DNA from: Rhynchopus sp. YZ270_cl-10
Taxonomy: Eukaryota; Euglenozoa; Diplonemea; Diplonemida; Diplonemidae
DNA length: 64,000 nt
Reading direction: 5' to 3'
Assembly (NCBI GenBank): GCA_964035575.1
Contig: OZ037926.1
Location: forward strand, 496,001 to 560,000
Shown piece after piece: positions 1 to 9,889 of the stretch. The translations under genes were made by a program, and so were the position numbers. Position 1 is the stretch's first letter. Each line of letters starts with the position of its first letter. Below the pieces are notes generated by a model. It was given only the letters and a program-made list of their open reading frames with translations. It had not been told where the DNA came from and did not search any database.

Positions 1-62
1 ATAATTACCCCTTAAGTTTTTTATTGTTTTCACAAAAAAATGAGGGGAATAAAACTGTTTGT

Positions 63-932
63 TTACTTGGCCCCGCAGTCCTTACCCGACTGAATGGCGT
101 ACACCATTGCGTGGGAAAGGTCAGCTGTGATATCGATCACCGTGTTGCTGCACTCCACACCCTTGGGGTTGGCCTCGCAGTGCTGGACAGCGGCCTTCAC
201 TTTGTTTGCTGCCTTGGTGGCCCACTGGATGGTGGTCTGGATGTCAATTGCGCATGCAGACTCAGTCACGATCCCACAGGTCGCCAGCGCCTTTGCTGCC
301 GACTCAACACCAAGCGCAATGGTGACAGCGGCAGCCTCAGATGCTCCGGCACACTTCACACCCTCCTCACAGGCGGCAATGGCATCCTTGACGTTGGTGA
401 TGGATCCGATGATGGAGGTAATGACTGCAACGAGGTCTCCCTGGCAGGCAGGGGTGAAGGAGATGGAGGAGTTGTACTTAGCGTGGAGGGCGGGGGAGGC
501 GCAGGCGGAGGTTGCGAGGACAACGTTCTGCACGGTGTGGCCGAGGTGCGAGGCGGCGTCCAGGATGTCCACGGTGCAGTCCATCTTGCTGCCGGACTTG
601 CTGCAGTCGGTTGCCGCCTGGGTGGCAGTGTCGAGCACCTGGTTGAGCCCTGCGCCCGCCGCGTTCACATCAGCAGTGCACGCAGCACCTGCTCCATCGC
701 ATGCCACCAGCGTGCTTCCAACCTGCCCCGCAAGCGTGGTGATCTGTGCGCTGAACCCCCTCACCTTAGCAAGGCACGCAGACTCGTCCCCTCCCTTGCA
801 GACCTGCGAGATGACGTGAATGTCCTCCGCAGCAATCGCAACATCGGCAACGGACTGCACAATAGTGTTGACACACTGCTGGCTGTTGGCTGCGGCCAGG
901 ACGGCGGCGCTCAGCATCAGGAAGGTGCGCAT
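63..932 (-). CDS. Secreted Cys-rich helical protein, unknown function
   Basis: 289 residues, ATG at 932. The first ~17 residues form a signal peptide (MRTFLMLSAAVLAAANS). The mature protein is Ala/Val-rich with regularly spaced Cys, arranged as several degenerate helical-hairpin-like segments of roughly 40-50 residues, each opening and closing with Cys. No transmembrane helix or recognised catalytic motif is seen. It lies directly downstream (in minus-strand direction) of the chitinase array and just outside the left border of the 5,372-bp repeat, so it was not co-amplified. I infer an extracellular protein, possibly held by disulfides; I do not recognise the family. The open frame and signal peptide are clear. 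Confidence 0.75.
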   Translation of the reverse strand: MRTFLMLSAAVLAAANSQQCVNTIVQSVADVAIAAEDIHVISQVCKGGDESACLAKVRGFSAQITTLAGQVGSTLVACDGAGAACTADVNAAGAGLNQVLDTATQAATDCSKSGSKMDCTVDILDAASHLGHTVQNVVLATSACASPALHAKYNSSISFTPACQGDLVAVITSIIGSITNVKDAIAACEEGVKCAGASEAAAVTIALGVESAAKALATCGIVTESACAIDIQTTIQWATKAANKVKAAVQHCEANPKGVECSNTVIDITADLSHAMVYAIQSGKDCGAK

Positions 933-2354
933 TGTTGAGTGGTGTTTTTTGTGTGGGTGTTATTTGCTGTTTTGAGTAGTGTTCAAAAAGTTAACATCGT
1001 TAGTAACCACATCGGTGGGTTCGCTATTCCATGGCAGCGAAACCTTAAGGAGGGAGGACAACTTTGGGTTTTGGTTTCTTGGGAATGGGTGTCGTCTGTT
1101 TTCAGGAGAAAAGAGGGGACTCAGGGAGGATGTGTTCTTTTTATTATTATTTTGTCTTTTTTGCATATTTATTGGATTGTGTCATGTTTTATTTTTGTTC
1201 CATCTGTTGTGTCTTCGGCATGTCTCCCCAAGCCTCGTTCGAGCAGAGACTCGGACACACATCCCATGTACAAACGCATACCACCTGCAGGCTCAGCTCA
1301 GAAATGTATCCTCTGGTTTCTTTGCTGTGCACATCTGTTCCCGCTGTATCTAGCTTGGCAACTATGCGGGAAAGGGTGGTTTTTGTTTGGTCTCGTTTTC
1401 TTGCGCACGTGAAAGGTACGCACAAGAAAGGTGGATGACCGAAGAATAAAATGGAACTGTATGGAAGAGTAGTCAAGAGAAGCAACTTTTAAAGGTAGGA
1501 CATATAAAGAAAACGCTGAAGTTGAAGTCCCTGGTGCAGCCTGCAGACACACAGAGCCGCCACAGAGCCAATTTCAGAACCAAGAATAGAAAAAAAAAGG
1601 GGCGAAAGGCAAACGTCAAAAAAGGGACAACCAAACCATCCACCTCTTCTCCAACCACCCCTCCCGTGTCGTGTCCACGTGTGTGTGTGGTGCACGCGAG
1701 GGGAGGGAATGGTGGGGAACGGTTGGACAGGGCCGGCCACCGCAGCCATGTTTCTTGTGCGCTTGTGGTGTGCAGAGACGTCGCTGAGGCAACAGGACTG
1801 CACTGCATGCGAAACATGGGGAGTGGAATGTGGACACAACAAGGCGACATTGTCACCTCCCTTTTGCTTTTGTTTGCAGTATCATAGAGGGAATAGGGAT
1901 AGGGATAGGAATAGGGATGTGGCAGGCATAGAACAAAGTATACACCAACGCATGCACTCAACAAAGATGCTGTACGTGGGCCACATGAACATGGTCTAGT
2001 ATATCCGCAAAAAATAGAAGCGGGTGGTAAAAAGTAGATCAAGTATAAAGCAATTGAAGGGATAAGAAAAAGGGGTTCGGTTGGAACCGAAGGGCAAAAA
2101 CTACGTAAAGTATATGATGATGATGAACCGAAGCCTCGCAGCTGCGCTTCATCACCCAGTATAATAGAAACGAAAAATAAGGCATTTAATGTGTTGCCCA
2201 ACATAAAAAGACCACACAAACAAAGGTGTGTCTTTTTTTTTTTTTTTTTTTGTGACAGACTTTGAAACTGAAACAAGAGTTGTAGCTAGTTTGTTATTAA
2301 GAAAATATATGGGAAGGATAGTTATATGCGACGCTCACGATCCCTGCTTACTGC
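933..2354. other. Intergenic: 5' flank of secreted gene, array left border, chitinase 3' flank
   Basis: Bases 933-1064 are unique sequence upstream of the 63-932 gene. From 1065 on, the sequence matches 6436 onward and is array DNA. The array part holds a run of AGGGAT-like hexamers (about 1888-1920), a short hairpin around 2068-2088 (GGTTCGGTTGGAACCG) and a T tract near 2229-2249. Open frames here depend on GTG or TTG starts and low-complexity residues, and I see no gene. Confidence 0.6.
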
Positions 2355-4517
2355 TTACTGCTTGCACGACTTCCACCACCGCGTCCCTGTGCACTGCAGC
2401 CCTGCAGCGCAGCAGTGTTCCTTCCCCAGACATGGACCCCACGCAGGGATCGCTGCACTGCAGCCACTTGTCGGTGGTGTTGGCACGGGCACAGGCGCTG
2501 TTGGTGTCGGTGGTGTGGGTGGTGTCGGAACCGGAACAGGCACAACAGGCGGTGTGGGTGGTGTGCCCCCTCCTCCACTGCTGCAGCCACGTGTAGCCTC
2601 AACAACAGCCCCAACAGTGCCGGACCAGGCGCCGTTCGTGTCGTCCTTCACAACCCAGAAGAAGGCACCGCCGTTGCAAGGGTGCTGCACAGCGAGCTCC
2701 TGCATCACACGCACACCTGCTGCTGCGTTTGCGTTCGACCCCGTCCCCGAGCAGTCGCCGATGCAGAACCCAAACACAACACGTGTCGCATCCCCGCCAA
2801 ACACGTTGTCCACAAGCGTGCGGAAGTGGTCCCCCGCAGAGATGCGTCCAGACCCGCCTGCAAGCCCGTCCAAGGCCGGACGCGAGTTTGCGTTGTAGTA
2901 CTGCGGCATCACGAAGTCGATCGACCCCGCAGTCGCCTGCATCACGTTGTAGTACCCACGCCCAGGCATCACATCCGGCTCCATTGGTGCGTGTGTCACC
3001 AGACTCCCCGCAGGCAGCTGCTGCTTCAGCCCCACAGTCACCTCCCGCAGGAACGTCTGCGCCTCAGCCCCACGCGTGAACCCACGTGCACCCCCGTCCT
3101 CGTGGAAGTACTCGTAGTCGATGTCCACACCGTCGAAGTTCTGTGCCGACACAATCGACGTCAGCTGCGACACCACGTGTGCCTCCTTCCCGAAGCAGTA
3201 GTCCCAGCAGTCGTTCACGTCCCCTGCCCAGGAACCTCCCATCCCGGCCCCGCCAAAGGACACAACCACCTTCTTCCCTGCCGCACGCCAACGTGCCACC
3301 AGGTCTGGGTGTGCCTGGTTCGCGCACACGGGCACAGGCGCCCCGATGTTGCAGCTCGCGTCGCACACGTTCTTCGATGCACTCCACGTGTACGTCACTG
3401 CAAACGAGATCATGATGTGCGTGTAGTGCTCCAGCTGTGCGTCTGTCGGGCACGCCTGCCAGTTCCCCAGGAAGGCAATCATCCGCGAGTCCGACCCTGA
3501 CCCAGACATAGTTGGCACCGGTGCTGGCACTGGCACTGTTGGTGGTGTTGGCACAGGCACAGTTGGGACGGGGACGGGGACGGGGACGGGTGCTGGTGGT
3601 GTTGGTGGGGTTGGCACAGGCACAGGTGCCGGAGGTGTGGGTGGTGTCGGTCCTGCGCCCGCTCCAAGCACACGGCACGTCCACCCATCTGCCGTGGAGC
3701 ACGACGGCTTGCACTGTGCGTACCACTGGTCCTGCTCGTAGCACATCGACCCCGACGCACAGCAGTGTGGTGCAGCCTCGCAGTTGCCCCACACAGCCAC
3801 CGCCGCAACACCTGCCGTGCATCCACCCGACGACGGGACGGGCACTGGCGGCGTCGGTGGTGTGGGCACAGGTGCAGTTGGCGTCGGTGGTGTCGGTGGC
3901 GGGACAGACGCAGGGGGCGTGGGTGGTGTTGGCACAGGGCCAGGCGGAGTCGGGCCCGCACCACCAATCGTCACGTCAATCGCGTTGTAGAAGCTTGCAG
4001 GGGTGTCACCCACGTCCCACACAGCGAGCACAACGTGGTACCCCGAGCGTGTGGGCACTGTGCAGCTGTGGCTCGAAGGGTTTGCAGGCTGCACCATCTG
4101 CCCGTCCACCACGCAGAACGGCGTTGTGTCAAACGACGCTGTCCCAAGCGGCGCGTTCTGGTCCCACCCCACACGGGTGATGTAGTACCTGAAGTCGCGC
4201 GTCACGTGCGCTGCAGAGAACTGCCACGTGAACACGTGCACACCAGCCGCAATCGCAGTCTTCCCCCAGCGTGTCGGCGTCTGTGCGTTCAGCTCCCCAA
4301 AGTTTGCACGTCCCGCAGCCGCCAGTGTCCCGTCCGCAGGGCCTCCCGAAGGCCACCCGTCAGGACCCTCCACACTCTGCGGCTCGTACTGCACAGACCC
4401 ACATCCGGAGTTCAGTCCAGTCTTGCAGCCAAACCCACGTGACGGCGGCGACTCCACGTACCCGTGTCCGGACACCGACACAGCAACACATGCCAGCAGC
4501 AGCATCCTGGTCACCAT
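2355..4517 (-). CDS. Secreted LPMO (AA10)-CBM1-GH18 chitinase-CBM1, array copy 1
   Basis: 720 residues from ATG at 4517; the frame stays open to a GTG further upstream, but the ATG places a signal peptide at 1-17 ending immediately before His18. Domains: AA10 lytic polysaccharide monooxygenase 18-184, with the copper brace formed by His18 and His104 and axial Phe176; Pro/Thr/Val linker; CBM1-like Cys module 233-273 (W-G-N-C, CC, WY-x2-C); second linker; GH18 about 345-640 with S-F-G-G (420-423) and DGVDIDYE (462-469, catalytic Glu469), then MPQYYN; third linker; C-terminal CBM1-like module 685-720. Established roles: the AA10 domain cleaves crystalline chitin oxidatively and GH18 hydrolyses the chains. 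The AA10 blocks HGYVESPPSR, VQYEPQSVEG, QTPTRW and FYNAIDV closely match what I remember of bacterial CBP21, suggesting transfer from bacteria. Single exon; a likely trans-splice acceptor lies about 40 bases upstream. Confidence 0.93.
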   Translation of the reverse strand: MVTRMLLLACVAVSVSGHGYVESPPSRGFGCKTGLNSGCGSVQYEPQSVEGPDGWPSGGPADGTLAAAGRANFGELNAQTPTRWGKTAIAAGVHVFTWQFSAAHVTRDFRYYITRVGWDQNAPLGTASFDTTPFCVVDGQMVQPANPSSHSCTVPTRSGYHVVLAVWDVGDTPASFYNAIDVTIGGAGPTPPGPVPTPPTPPASVPPPTPPTPTAPVPTPPTPPVPVPSSGGCTAGVAAVAVWGNCEAAPHCCASGSMCYEQDQWYAQCKPSCSTADGWTCRVLGAGAGPTPPTPPAPVPVPTPPTPPAPVPVPVPVPTVPVPTPPTVPVPAPVPTMSGSGSDSRMIAFLGNWQACPTDAQLEHYTHIMISFAVTYTWSASKNVCDASCNIGAPVPVCANQAHPDLVARWRAAGKKVVVSFGGAGMGGSWAGDVNDCWDYCFGKEAHVVSQLTSIVSAQNFDGVDIDYEYFHEDGGARGFTRGAEAQTFLREVTVGLKQQLPAGSLVTHAPMEPDVMPGRGYYNVMQATAGSIDFVMPQYYNANSRPALDGLAGGSGRISAGDHFRTLVDNVFGGDATRVVFGFCIGDCSGTGSNANAAAGVRVMQELAVQHPCNGGAFFWVVKDDTNGAWSGTVGAVVEATRGCSSGGGGTPPTPPVVPVPVPTPPTPPTPTAPVPVPTPPTSGCSAAIPAWGPCLGKEHCCAAGLQCTGTRWWKSCKQ

Positions 4518-5614
4518 CGTGTACAAGGCTGGCAAGAACGGAGGCACAAAGCTCTTCTGTAAGTATACGATATGTGTCTGCTTTCGTTAGTTGTCTTGTG
4601 TGTGAGAATAATCCTGTGTGTGTTTGTATTGAGAGAGCTCAGTGGGTTGGCAATGGGTACTATAAGAAAATAGGGGAAAAGCTGTTGTTTTGTATTTGGT
4701 TTGCATTTGGTTTGATATTGTTTGTGTGCATGCCTTCTGTCACTGCATGTCTCCCACCGTACATCTTCTCTTTTGCCGTTCAGGCAAAAGAGCAAAAAGA
4801 GGTGTGTGCGCAACACCCACCTGTCTGGGGGCGTGCACACACACACATAGTTGCAAGAAGAAGGCGTCAGTAGGGAGGCATCCTGTAACTCATACGAAGG
4901 GAACACATCTTGTCGAGAAAGGAAAAGACAGAGGTCTTTGCTGCTAAAATGAAGAAAGGAAAAGGAAAAGGAAAAACACAAGGGGGGAAATGCCTTGTGG
5001 TGTGACCCAAGTTCAAAAACTTCTGCGGCACACTAAAAAATTAACAAATTTCTCTTTTTGTCCAGAGGCTGAACACGCAAGTAGCGCACTCAGCTCGCAA
5101 AGACAACCCCCAGCCATTCCAACAGACAAGACAGGCCTGTCGTGGACGGAGAAGCAAAAGAGCAACAAAAAGACAAGAAAAACGAAGGTGCAAAAGAGGG
5201 TCAGGTGCGATTGCTTTGCCTGGGTACCTTCTGCGCCTTCAGGTGTGGTGAGAAGTCACACGTGTAGTGCGAACGGGAAGTGAAAATGAAAATGAAAAAG
5301 AAAAATGATCCGGCAAAGAGCTCAAAAAAGATAAAATAAAAAAGTAATATGGGGCTGCTTGATACGTTCCACGGAGCATGTGATCGATGTGCGCTCGCTG
5401 TGGATTTGCAGTTTCATATAGTGGAAGAAGAGCCTGCTTCACAAACACGCGCAGCACACACAAGGAGGCCCTGCAAGCACTCCTGTGCTGCCAGTGGTGA
5501 AGAGACGCAAGCGTGGGTGGGGATATCGATTTGGTTGTTTCGTTTCGTTTCGTTTCGTTTGTTTGTTTCTGACGTCCTTTTGCAGGCGTGTGGCTTTGTC
5601 TCCTGTCACGCAAC
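4518..5614. other. Array spacer between chitinase 5' end and partner-gene 3' end
   Basis: Holds the chitinase 5' leader, CA/TG-rich stretches, A-rich GGAAAA repeats near 4955-4980, GAAAAT repeats near 5280-5310 and a (GTTTC)n microsatellite near 5536-5562. No gene seen. The minus-strand sequence AACCAAATCGATATCC just left of the microsatellite has no recognised role. Confidence 0.6.
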
Positions 5615-6367
5615 TTAGAACGGACCGTCCGAGGCAGGGCGTGCAACACGCACAACTCCCTCCCAGGGGCACTCACGGCACGGTGGCGGGGGTCCGAAGC
5701 GGCCCTTGCAGGACTGGTTCACGCACGCACCCGACTCCCACCTGCAGCGTCCTCCCGCAACAGGGCAGGAGTTCGCGTCCATGTGCTTCGTGCAGTCCTC
5801 TCCGTTCGAGTCAATTCCGAAGCCAAGGAACTCTGCGTCGTCCTGAAGGTCAAACTCAGTCGACTGGCCGGGTGCCAGCTGCATTCTGAAGCTTCCCATC
5901 GGGTGCACGAAGGTCATCCCGGGTGCGTTCGTCCAGAAGGAAGGTGCGCACTGTGTCCTCTCCCAGCCGGGCAGAGCCGACAGCTGGCCCTGCAGACCGC
6001 CCTGGTACGTCGTCACACAGCTCTGCGGGCAGCTGTAGAAGAACACCCATGCGTCGCACACCTCAATCAGGGAAGGCTCGTTCGGGCACGAGAACTTCAC
6101 CTTCGTCCCGGACTTCATTCTCCAGTTCGCCAGCGTCGTTGGCATGAGGCGCATGAACGGCGGCACGTCGCGCAGCGTCGACCCGTCAAGGTTCGGCCAC
6201 GCGTCCACCCCAGACGACAGCAGGGTCACGTGCAGCCCAGGGGCGTTCGTCCGCACACCGTTCACAGCAGGTGCCTCCAGCAGCTCCACTGTTCCTGAAG
6301 GGGGTGCAACACCCTCAGCCAGGGCCACGAAGGCTGCGGCCATTGCGAGTCCTGCCTTTGACATCAT
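5615..6367 (-). CDS. Secreted Cys-rich partner protein of the chitinase array, copy 1
   Basis: 250 residues; the start is one of two adjacent ATGs at 6367 or 6364 (the longer frame depends on TTG). Residues 1-19 (MMSKAGLAMAAAFVALAEG) form a signal peptide. The mature protein has about ten Cys in a fixed pattern, including blocks SCPNEPSLIEVCDAWVFF, CPQSC, GWERTQCAP, FVHPMGSFR, CPVAGGRCRW and GPPPPCRECPWEG. No N-terminal His, so it is not an obvious second monooxygenase, and no known catalytic motif is seen. It is co-directional with the chitinase in every full unit. A single-copy paralogue at 43937-44719 keeps the same blocks, showing a real family. I infer an extracellular disulfide-rich protein, perhaps a binding or accessory factor for chitin use; the function is unknown. 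Confidence 0.88.
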   Translation of the reverse strand: MMSKAGLAMAAAFVALAEGVAPPSGTVELLEAPAVNGVRTNAPGLHVTLLSSGVDAWPNLDGSTLRDVPPFMRLMPTTLANWRMKSGTKVKFSCPNEPSLIEVCDAWVFFYSCPQSCVTTYQGGLQGQLSALPGWERTQCAPSFWTNAPGMTFVHPMGSFRMQLAPGQSTEFDLQDDAEFLGFGIDSNGEDCTKHMDANSCPVAGGRCRWESGACVNQSCKGRFGPPPPCRECPWEGVVRVARPASDGPF

Positions 6368-7726
6368 TGTTGTGTTGTGTTGTGTTGTCAACTAATACGT
6401 ATAGATGCAAGTGTTCTGTTGTGAGGTGGAGTGGGTGGGTTTTGGTTTCTTGGGAATGGGTGTCGTCTGTTTTCAGGAGAAAAGAGGGAACTCAGGGAGG
6501 ATGTGTTCTTTTTTATTATTATTATGTCTTTTTTGCATATTTATTGGATTGTGTCATGTTTTATTTTTGTTCCATCTGTTGTGTCTTCGGCATGTCTCCC
6601 CAAGCCTCGTTCGAGCAGAGACTCGGACACACATCCCATGTACAAACGCATACCACCTGCAGGCTCAGCTCAGAAATGTATCCTCTGGTTTCTTTGCTGT
6701 GCACATCTGTTCCCGCTGTATCTAGCTTGGCAACTATGCGGGAAAGGGTGGTTTTTGTTTGGTCTCGTTTTCTTGCGCACGTGAAAGGTACGCACAAGAA
6801 AGGTGGATGACCGAAGAATAAAATGGAACTGTATGGAAGAGTAGTCAAGAGAAGCAACTTTTAAAGGTAGGACATATAAAGAAAACGCTGAAGTTGAAGT
6901 CCCTGGTGCAGCCTGCAGACACACAGAGCCGCCACAGAGCCAATTTCAGAACCAAGAATAGAAAAAAAAAGGGGCGAAAGGCAAACGTCAAAAAAGGGAC
7001 AACCAAACCATCCACCTCTTCTCCAACCACCCCTCCCGTGTCGTGTCCACGTGTGTGTGTGGTGCACGCGAGGGGAGGGAATGGTGGGGAACGGTTGGAC
7101 AGGGCCGGCCACCGCAGCCATGTTTCTTGTGCGCTTGTGGTGTGCAGAGACGTCGCTGAGGCAACAGGACTGCACTGCATGCGAAACATGGGGAGTGGAA
7201 TGTGGACACAACAAGGCGACATTGTCACCTCCCTTTTGCTTTTGTTTGCAGTATCATAGAGGGAATAGGGATAGGGATAGGAATAGGGATGTGGCAGGCA
7301 TAGAACAAAGTATACACCAACGCATGCACTCAACAAAGATGCTGTACGTGGGCCACATGAACATGGTCTAGTATATCCGCAAAAAATAGAAGCGGGTGGT
7401 AAAAAGTAGATCAAGTATAAAGCAATTGAAGGGATAAGAAAAAGGGGTTCGGTTGGAACCGAAGGGCAAAAACTACGTAAAGTATATGATGATGATGAAC
7501 CGAAGCCTCGCAGCTGCGCTTCATCACCCAGTATAATAGAAACGAAAAATAAGGCATTTAATGTGTTGCCCAACATAAAAAGACCACACAAACAAAGGTG
7601 TGTCTTTTTTTTTTTTTTTTTTTGTGACAGACTTTGAAACTGAAACAAGAGTTGTAGCTAGTTTGTTATTAAGAAAATATATGGGAAGGATAGTTATATG
7701 CGACGCTCACGATCCCTGCTTACTGC
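6368..7726. other. Array spacer between partner-gene 5' end and chitinase 3' end
   Basis: Immediately right of the partner start is a (TGTGT)n-like tract, ACAACAC on the coding strand. The rest equals 1065-2354 apart from the left-edge differences: AGGGAT-like hexamers, a GGTTCGGTTGGAACCG hairpin and a T tract. No gene seen. Confidence 0.6.
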
Positions 7727-9889
7727 TTACTGCTTGCACGACTTCCACCACCGCGTCCCTGTGCACTGCAGCCCTGCAGCGCAGCAGTGTTCCTTCCCCA
7801 GACATGGACCCCACGCAGGGATCGCTGCACTGCAGCCACTTGTCGGTGGTGTTGGCACGGGCACAGGCGCTGTTGGTGTCGGTGGTGTGGGTGGTGTCGG
7901 AACCGGAACAGGCACAACAGGCGGTGTGGGTGGTGTGCCCCCTCCTCCACTGCTGCAGCCACGTGTAGCCTCAACAACAGCCCCAACAGTGCCGGACCAG
8001 GCGCCGTTCGTGTCGTCCTTCACAACCCAGAAGAAGGCACCGCCGTTGCAAGGGTGCTGCACAGCGAGCTCCTGCATCACACGCACACCTGCTGCTGCGT
8101 TTGCGTTCGACCCCGTCCCCGAGCAGTCGCCGATGCAGAACCCAAACACAACACGTGTCGCATCCCCGCCAAACACGTTGTCCACAAGCGTGCGGAAGTG
8201 GTCCCCCGCAGAGATGCGTCCAGACCCGCCTGCAAGCCCGTCCAAGGCCGGACGCGAGTTTGCGTTGTAGTACTGCGGCATCACGAAGTCGATCGACCCC
8301 GCAGTCGCCTGCATCACGTTGTAGTACCCACGCCCAGGCATCACATCCGGCTCCATTGGTGCGTGTGTCACCAGACTCCCCGCAGGCAGCTGCTGCTTCA
8401 GCCCCACAGTCACCTCCCGCAGGAACGTCTGCGCCTCAGCCCCACGCGTGAACCCACGTGCACCCCCGTCCTCGTGGAAGTACTCGTAGTCGATGTCCAC
8501 ACCGTCGAAGTTCTGTGCCGACACAATCGACGTCAGCTGCGACACCACGTGTGCCTCCTTCCCGAAGCAGTAGTCCCAGCAGTCGTTCACGTCCCCTGCC
8601 CAGGAACCTCCCATCCCGGCCCCGCCAAAGGACACAACCACCTTCTTCCCTGCCGCACGCCAACGTGCCACCAGGTCTGGGTGTGCCTGGTTCGCGCACA
8701 CGGGCACAGGCGCCCCGATGTTGCAGCTCGCGTCGCACACGTTCTTCGATGCACTCCACGTGTACGTCACTGCAAACGAGATCATGATGTGCGTGTAGTG
8801 CTCCAGCTGTGCGTCTGTCGGGCACGCCTGCCAGTTCCCCAGGAAGGCAATCATCCGCGAGTCCGACCCTGACCCAGACATAGTTGGCACCGGTGCTGGC
8901 ACTGGCACTGTTGGTGGTGTTGGCACAGGCACAGTTGGGACGGGGACGGGGACGGGGACGGGTGCTGGTGGTGTTGGTGGGGTTGGCACAGGCACAGGTG
9001 CCGGAGGTGTGGGTGGTGTCGGTCCTGCGCCCGCTCCAAGCACACGGCACGTCCACCCATCTGCCGTGGAGCACGACGGCTTGCACTGTGCGTACCACTG
9101 GTCCTGCTCGTAGCACATCGACCCCGACGCACAGCAGTGTGGTGCAGCCTCGCAGTTGCCCCACACAGCCACCGCCGCAACACCTGCCGTGCATCCACCC
9201 GACGACGGGACGGGCACTGGCGGCGTCGGTGGTGTGGGCACAGGTGCAGTTGGCGTCGGTGGTGTCGGTGGCGGGACAGACGCAGGGGGCGTGGGTGGTG
9301 TTGGCACAGGGCCAGGCGGAGTCGGGCCCGCACCACCAATCGTCACGTCAATCGCGTTGTAGAAGCTTGCAGGGGTGTCACCCACGTCCCACACAGCGAG
9401 CACAACGTGGTACCCCGAGCGTGTGGGCACTGTGCAGCTGTGGCTCGAAGGGTTTGCAGGCTGCACCATCTGCCCGTCCACCACGCAGAACGGCGTTGTG
9501 TCAAACGACGCTGTCCCAAGCGGCGCGTTCTGGTCCCACCCCACACGGGTGATGTAGTACCTGAAGTCGCGCGTCACGTGCGCTGCAGAGAACTGCCACG
9601 TGAACACGTGCACACCAGCCGCAATCGCAGTCTTCCCCCAGCGTGTCGGCGTCTGTGCGTTCAGCTCCCCAAAGTTTGCACGTCCCGCAGCCGCCAGTGT
9701 CCCGTCCGCAGGGCCTCCCGAAGGCCACCCGTCAGGACCCTCCACACTCTGCGGCTCGTACTGCACAGACCCACATCCGGAGTTCAGTCCAGTCTTGCAG
9801 CCAAACCCACGTGACGGCGGCGACTCCACGTACCCGTGTCCGGACACCGACACAGCAACACATGCCAGCAGCAGCATCCTGGTCACCAT
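7727..9889 (-). CDS. Secreted LPMO (AA10)-CBM1-GH18 chitinase-CBM1, array copy 2
   Basis: 720 residues from ATG at 9889; the translation is identical to the 2355-4517 copy, including His18/His104 and Glu469. I saw no nucleotide difference across the coding region when comparing frames. Because all copies keep every catalytic residue they should all be functional if expressed. Confidence 0.93.
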   Translation of the reverse strand: MVTRMLLLACVAVSVSGHGYVESPPSRGFGCKTGLNSGCGSVQYEPQSVEGPDGWPSGGPADGTLAAAGRANFGELNAQTPTRWGKTAIAAGVHVFTWQFSAAHVTRDFRYYITRVGWDQNAPLGTASFDTTPFCVVDGQMVQPANPSSHSCTVPTRSGYHVVLAVWDVGDTPASFYNAIDVTIGGAGPTPPGPVPTPPTPPASVPPPTPPTPTAPVPTPPTPPVPVPSSGGCTAGVAAVAVWGNCEAAPHCCASGSMCYEQDQWYAQCKPSCSTADGWTCRVLGAGAGPTPPTPPAPVPVPTPPTPPAPVPVPVPVPTVPVPTPPTVPVPAPVPTMSGSGSDSRMIAFLGNWQACPTDAQLEHYTHIMISFAVTYTWSASKNVCDASCNIGAPVPVCANQAHPDLVARWRAAGKKVVVSFGGAGMGGSWAGDVNDCWDYCFGKEAHVVSQLTSIVSAQNFDGVDIDYEYFHEDGGARGFTRGAEAQTFLREVTVGLKQQLPAGSLVTHAPMEPDVMPGRGYYNVMQATAGSIDFVMPQYYNANSRPALDGLAGGSGRISAGDHFRTLVDNVFGGDATRVVFGFCIGDCSGTGSNANAAAGVRVMQELAVQHPCNGGAFFWVVKDDTNGAWSGTVGAVVEATRGCSSGGGGTPPTPPVVPVPVPTPPTPPTPTAPVPVPTPPTSGCSAAIPAWGPCLGKEHCCAAGLQCTGTRWWKSCKQ

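Noticed and set aside
24-938. 304-residue plus-strand frame at the left end
   Set aside because: Antisense of the 63-932 secreted protein, which has a signal peptide and ATG.
1473-2276. 267-residue minus-strand frame in each array unit
   Set aside because: Begins at TTG, crosses the T tract (Lys run) and hexamer repeat, and has no domain or signal peptide; it is non-coding spacer.
2415-3500. 361-residue plus-strand frame opposite the chitinase (and its copies)
   Set aside because: Arg/His/Cys/Val composition is the antisense shadow of a GC-rich Pro/Thr-linker gene.
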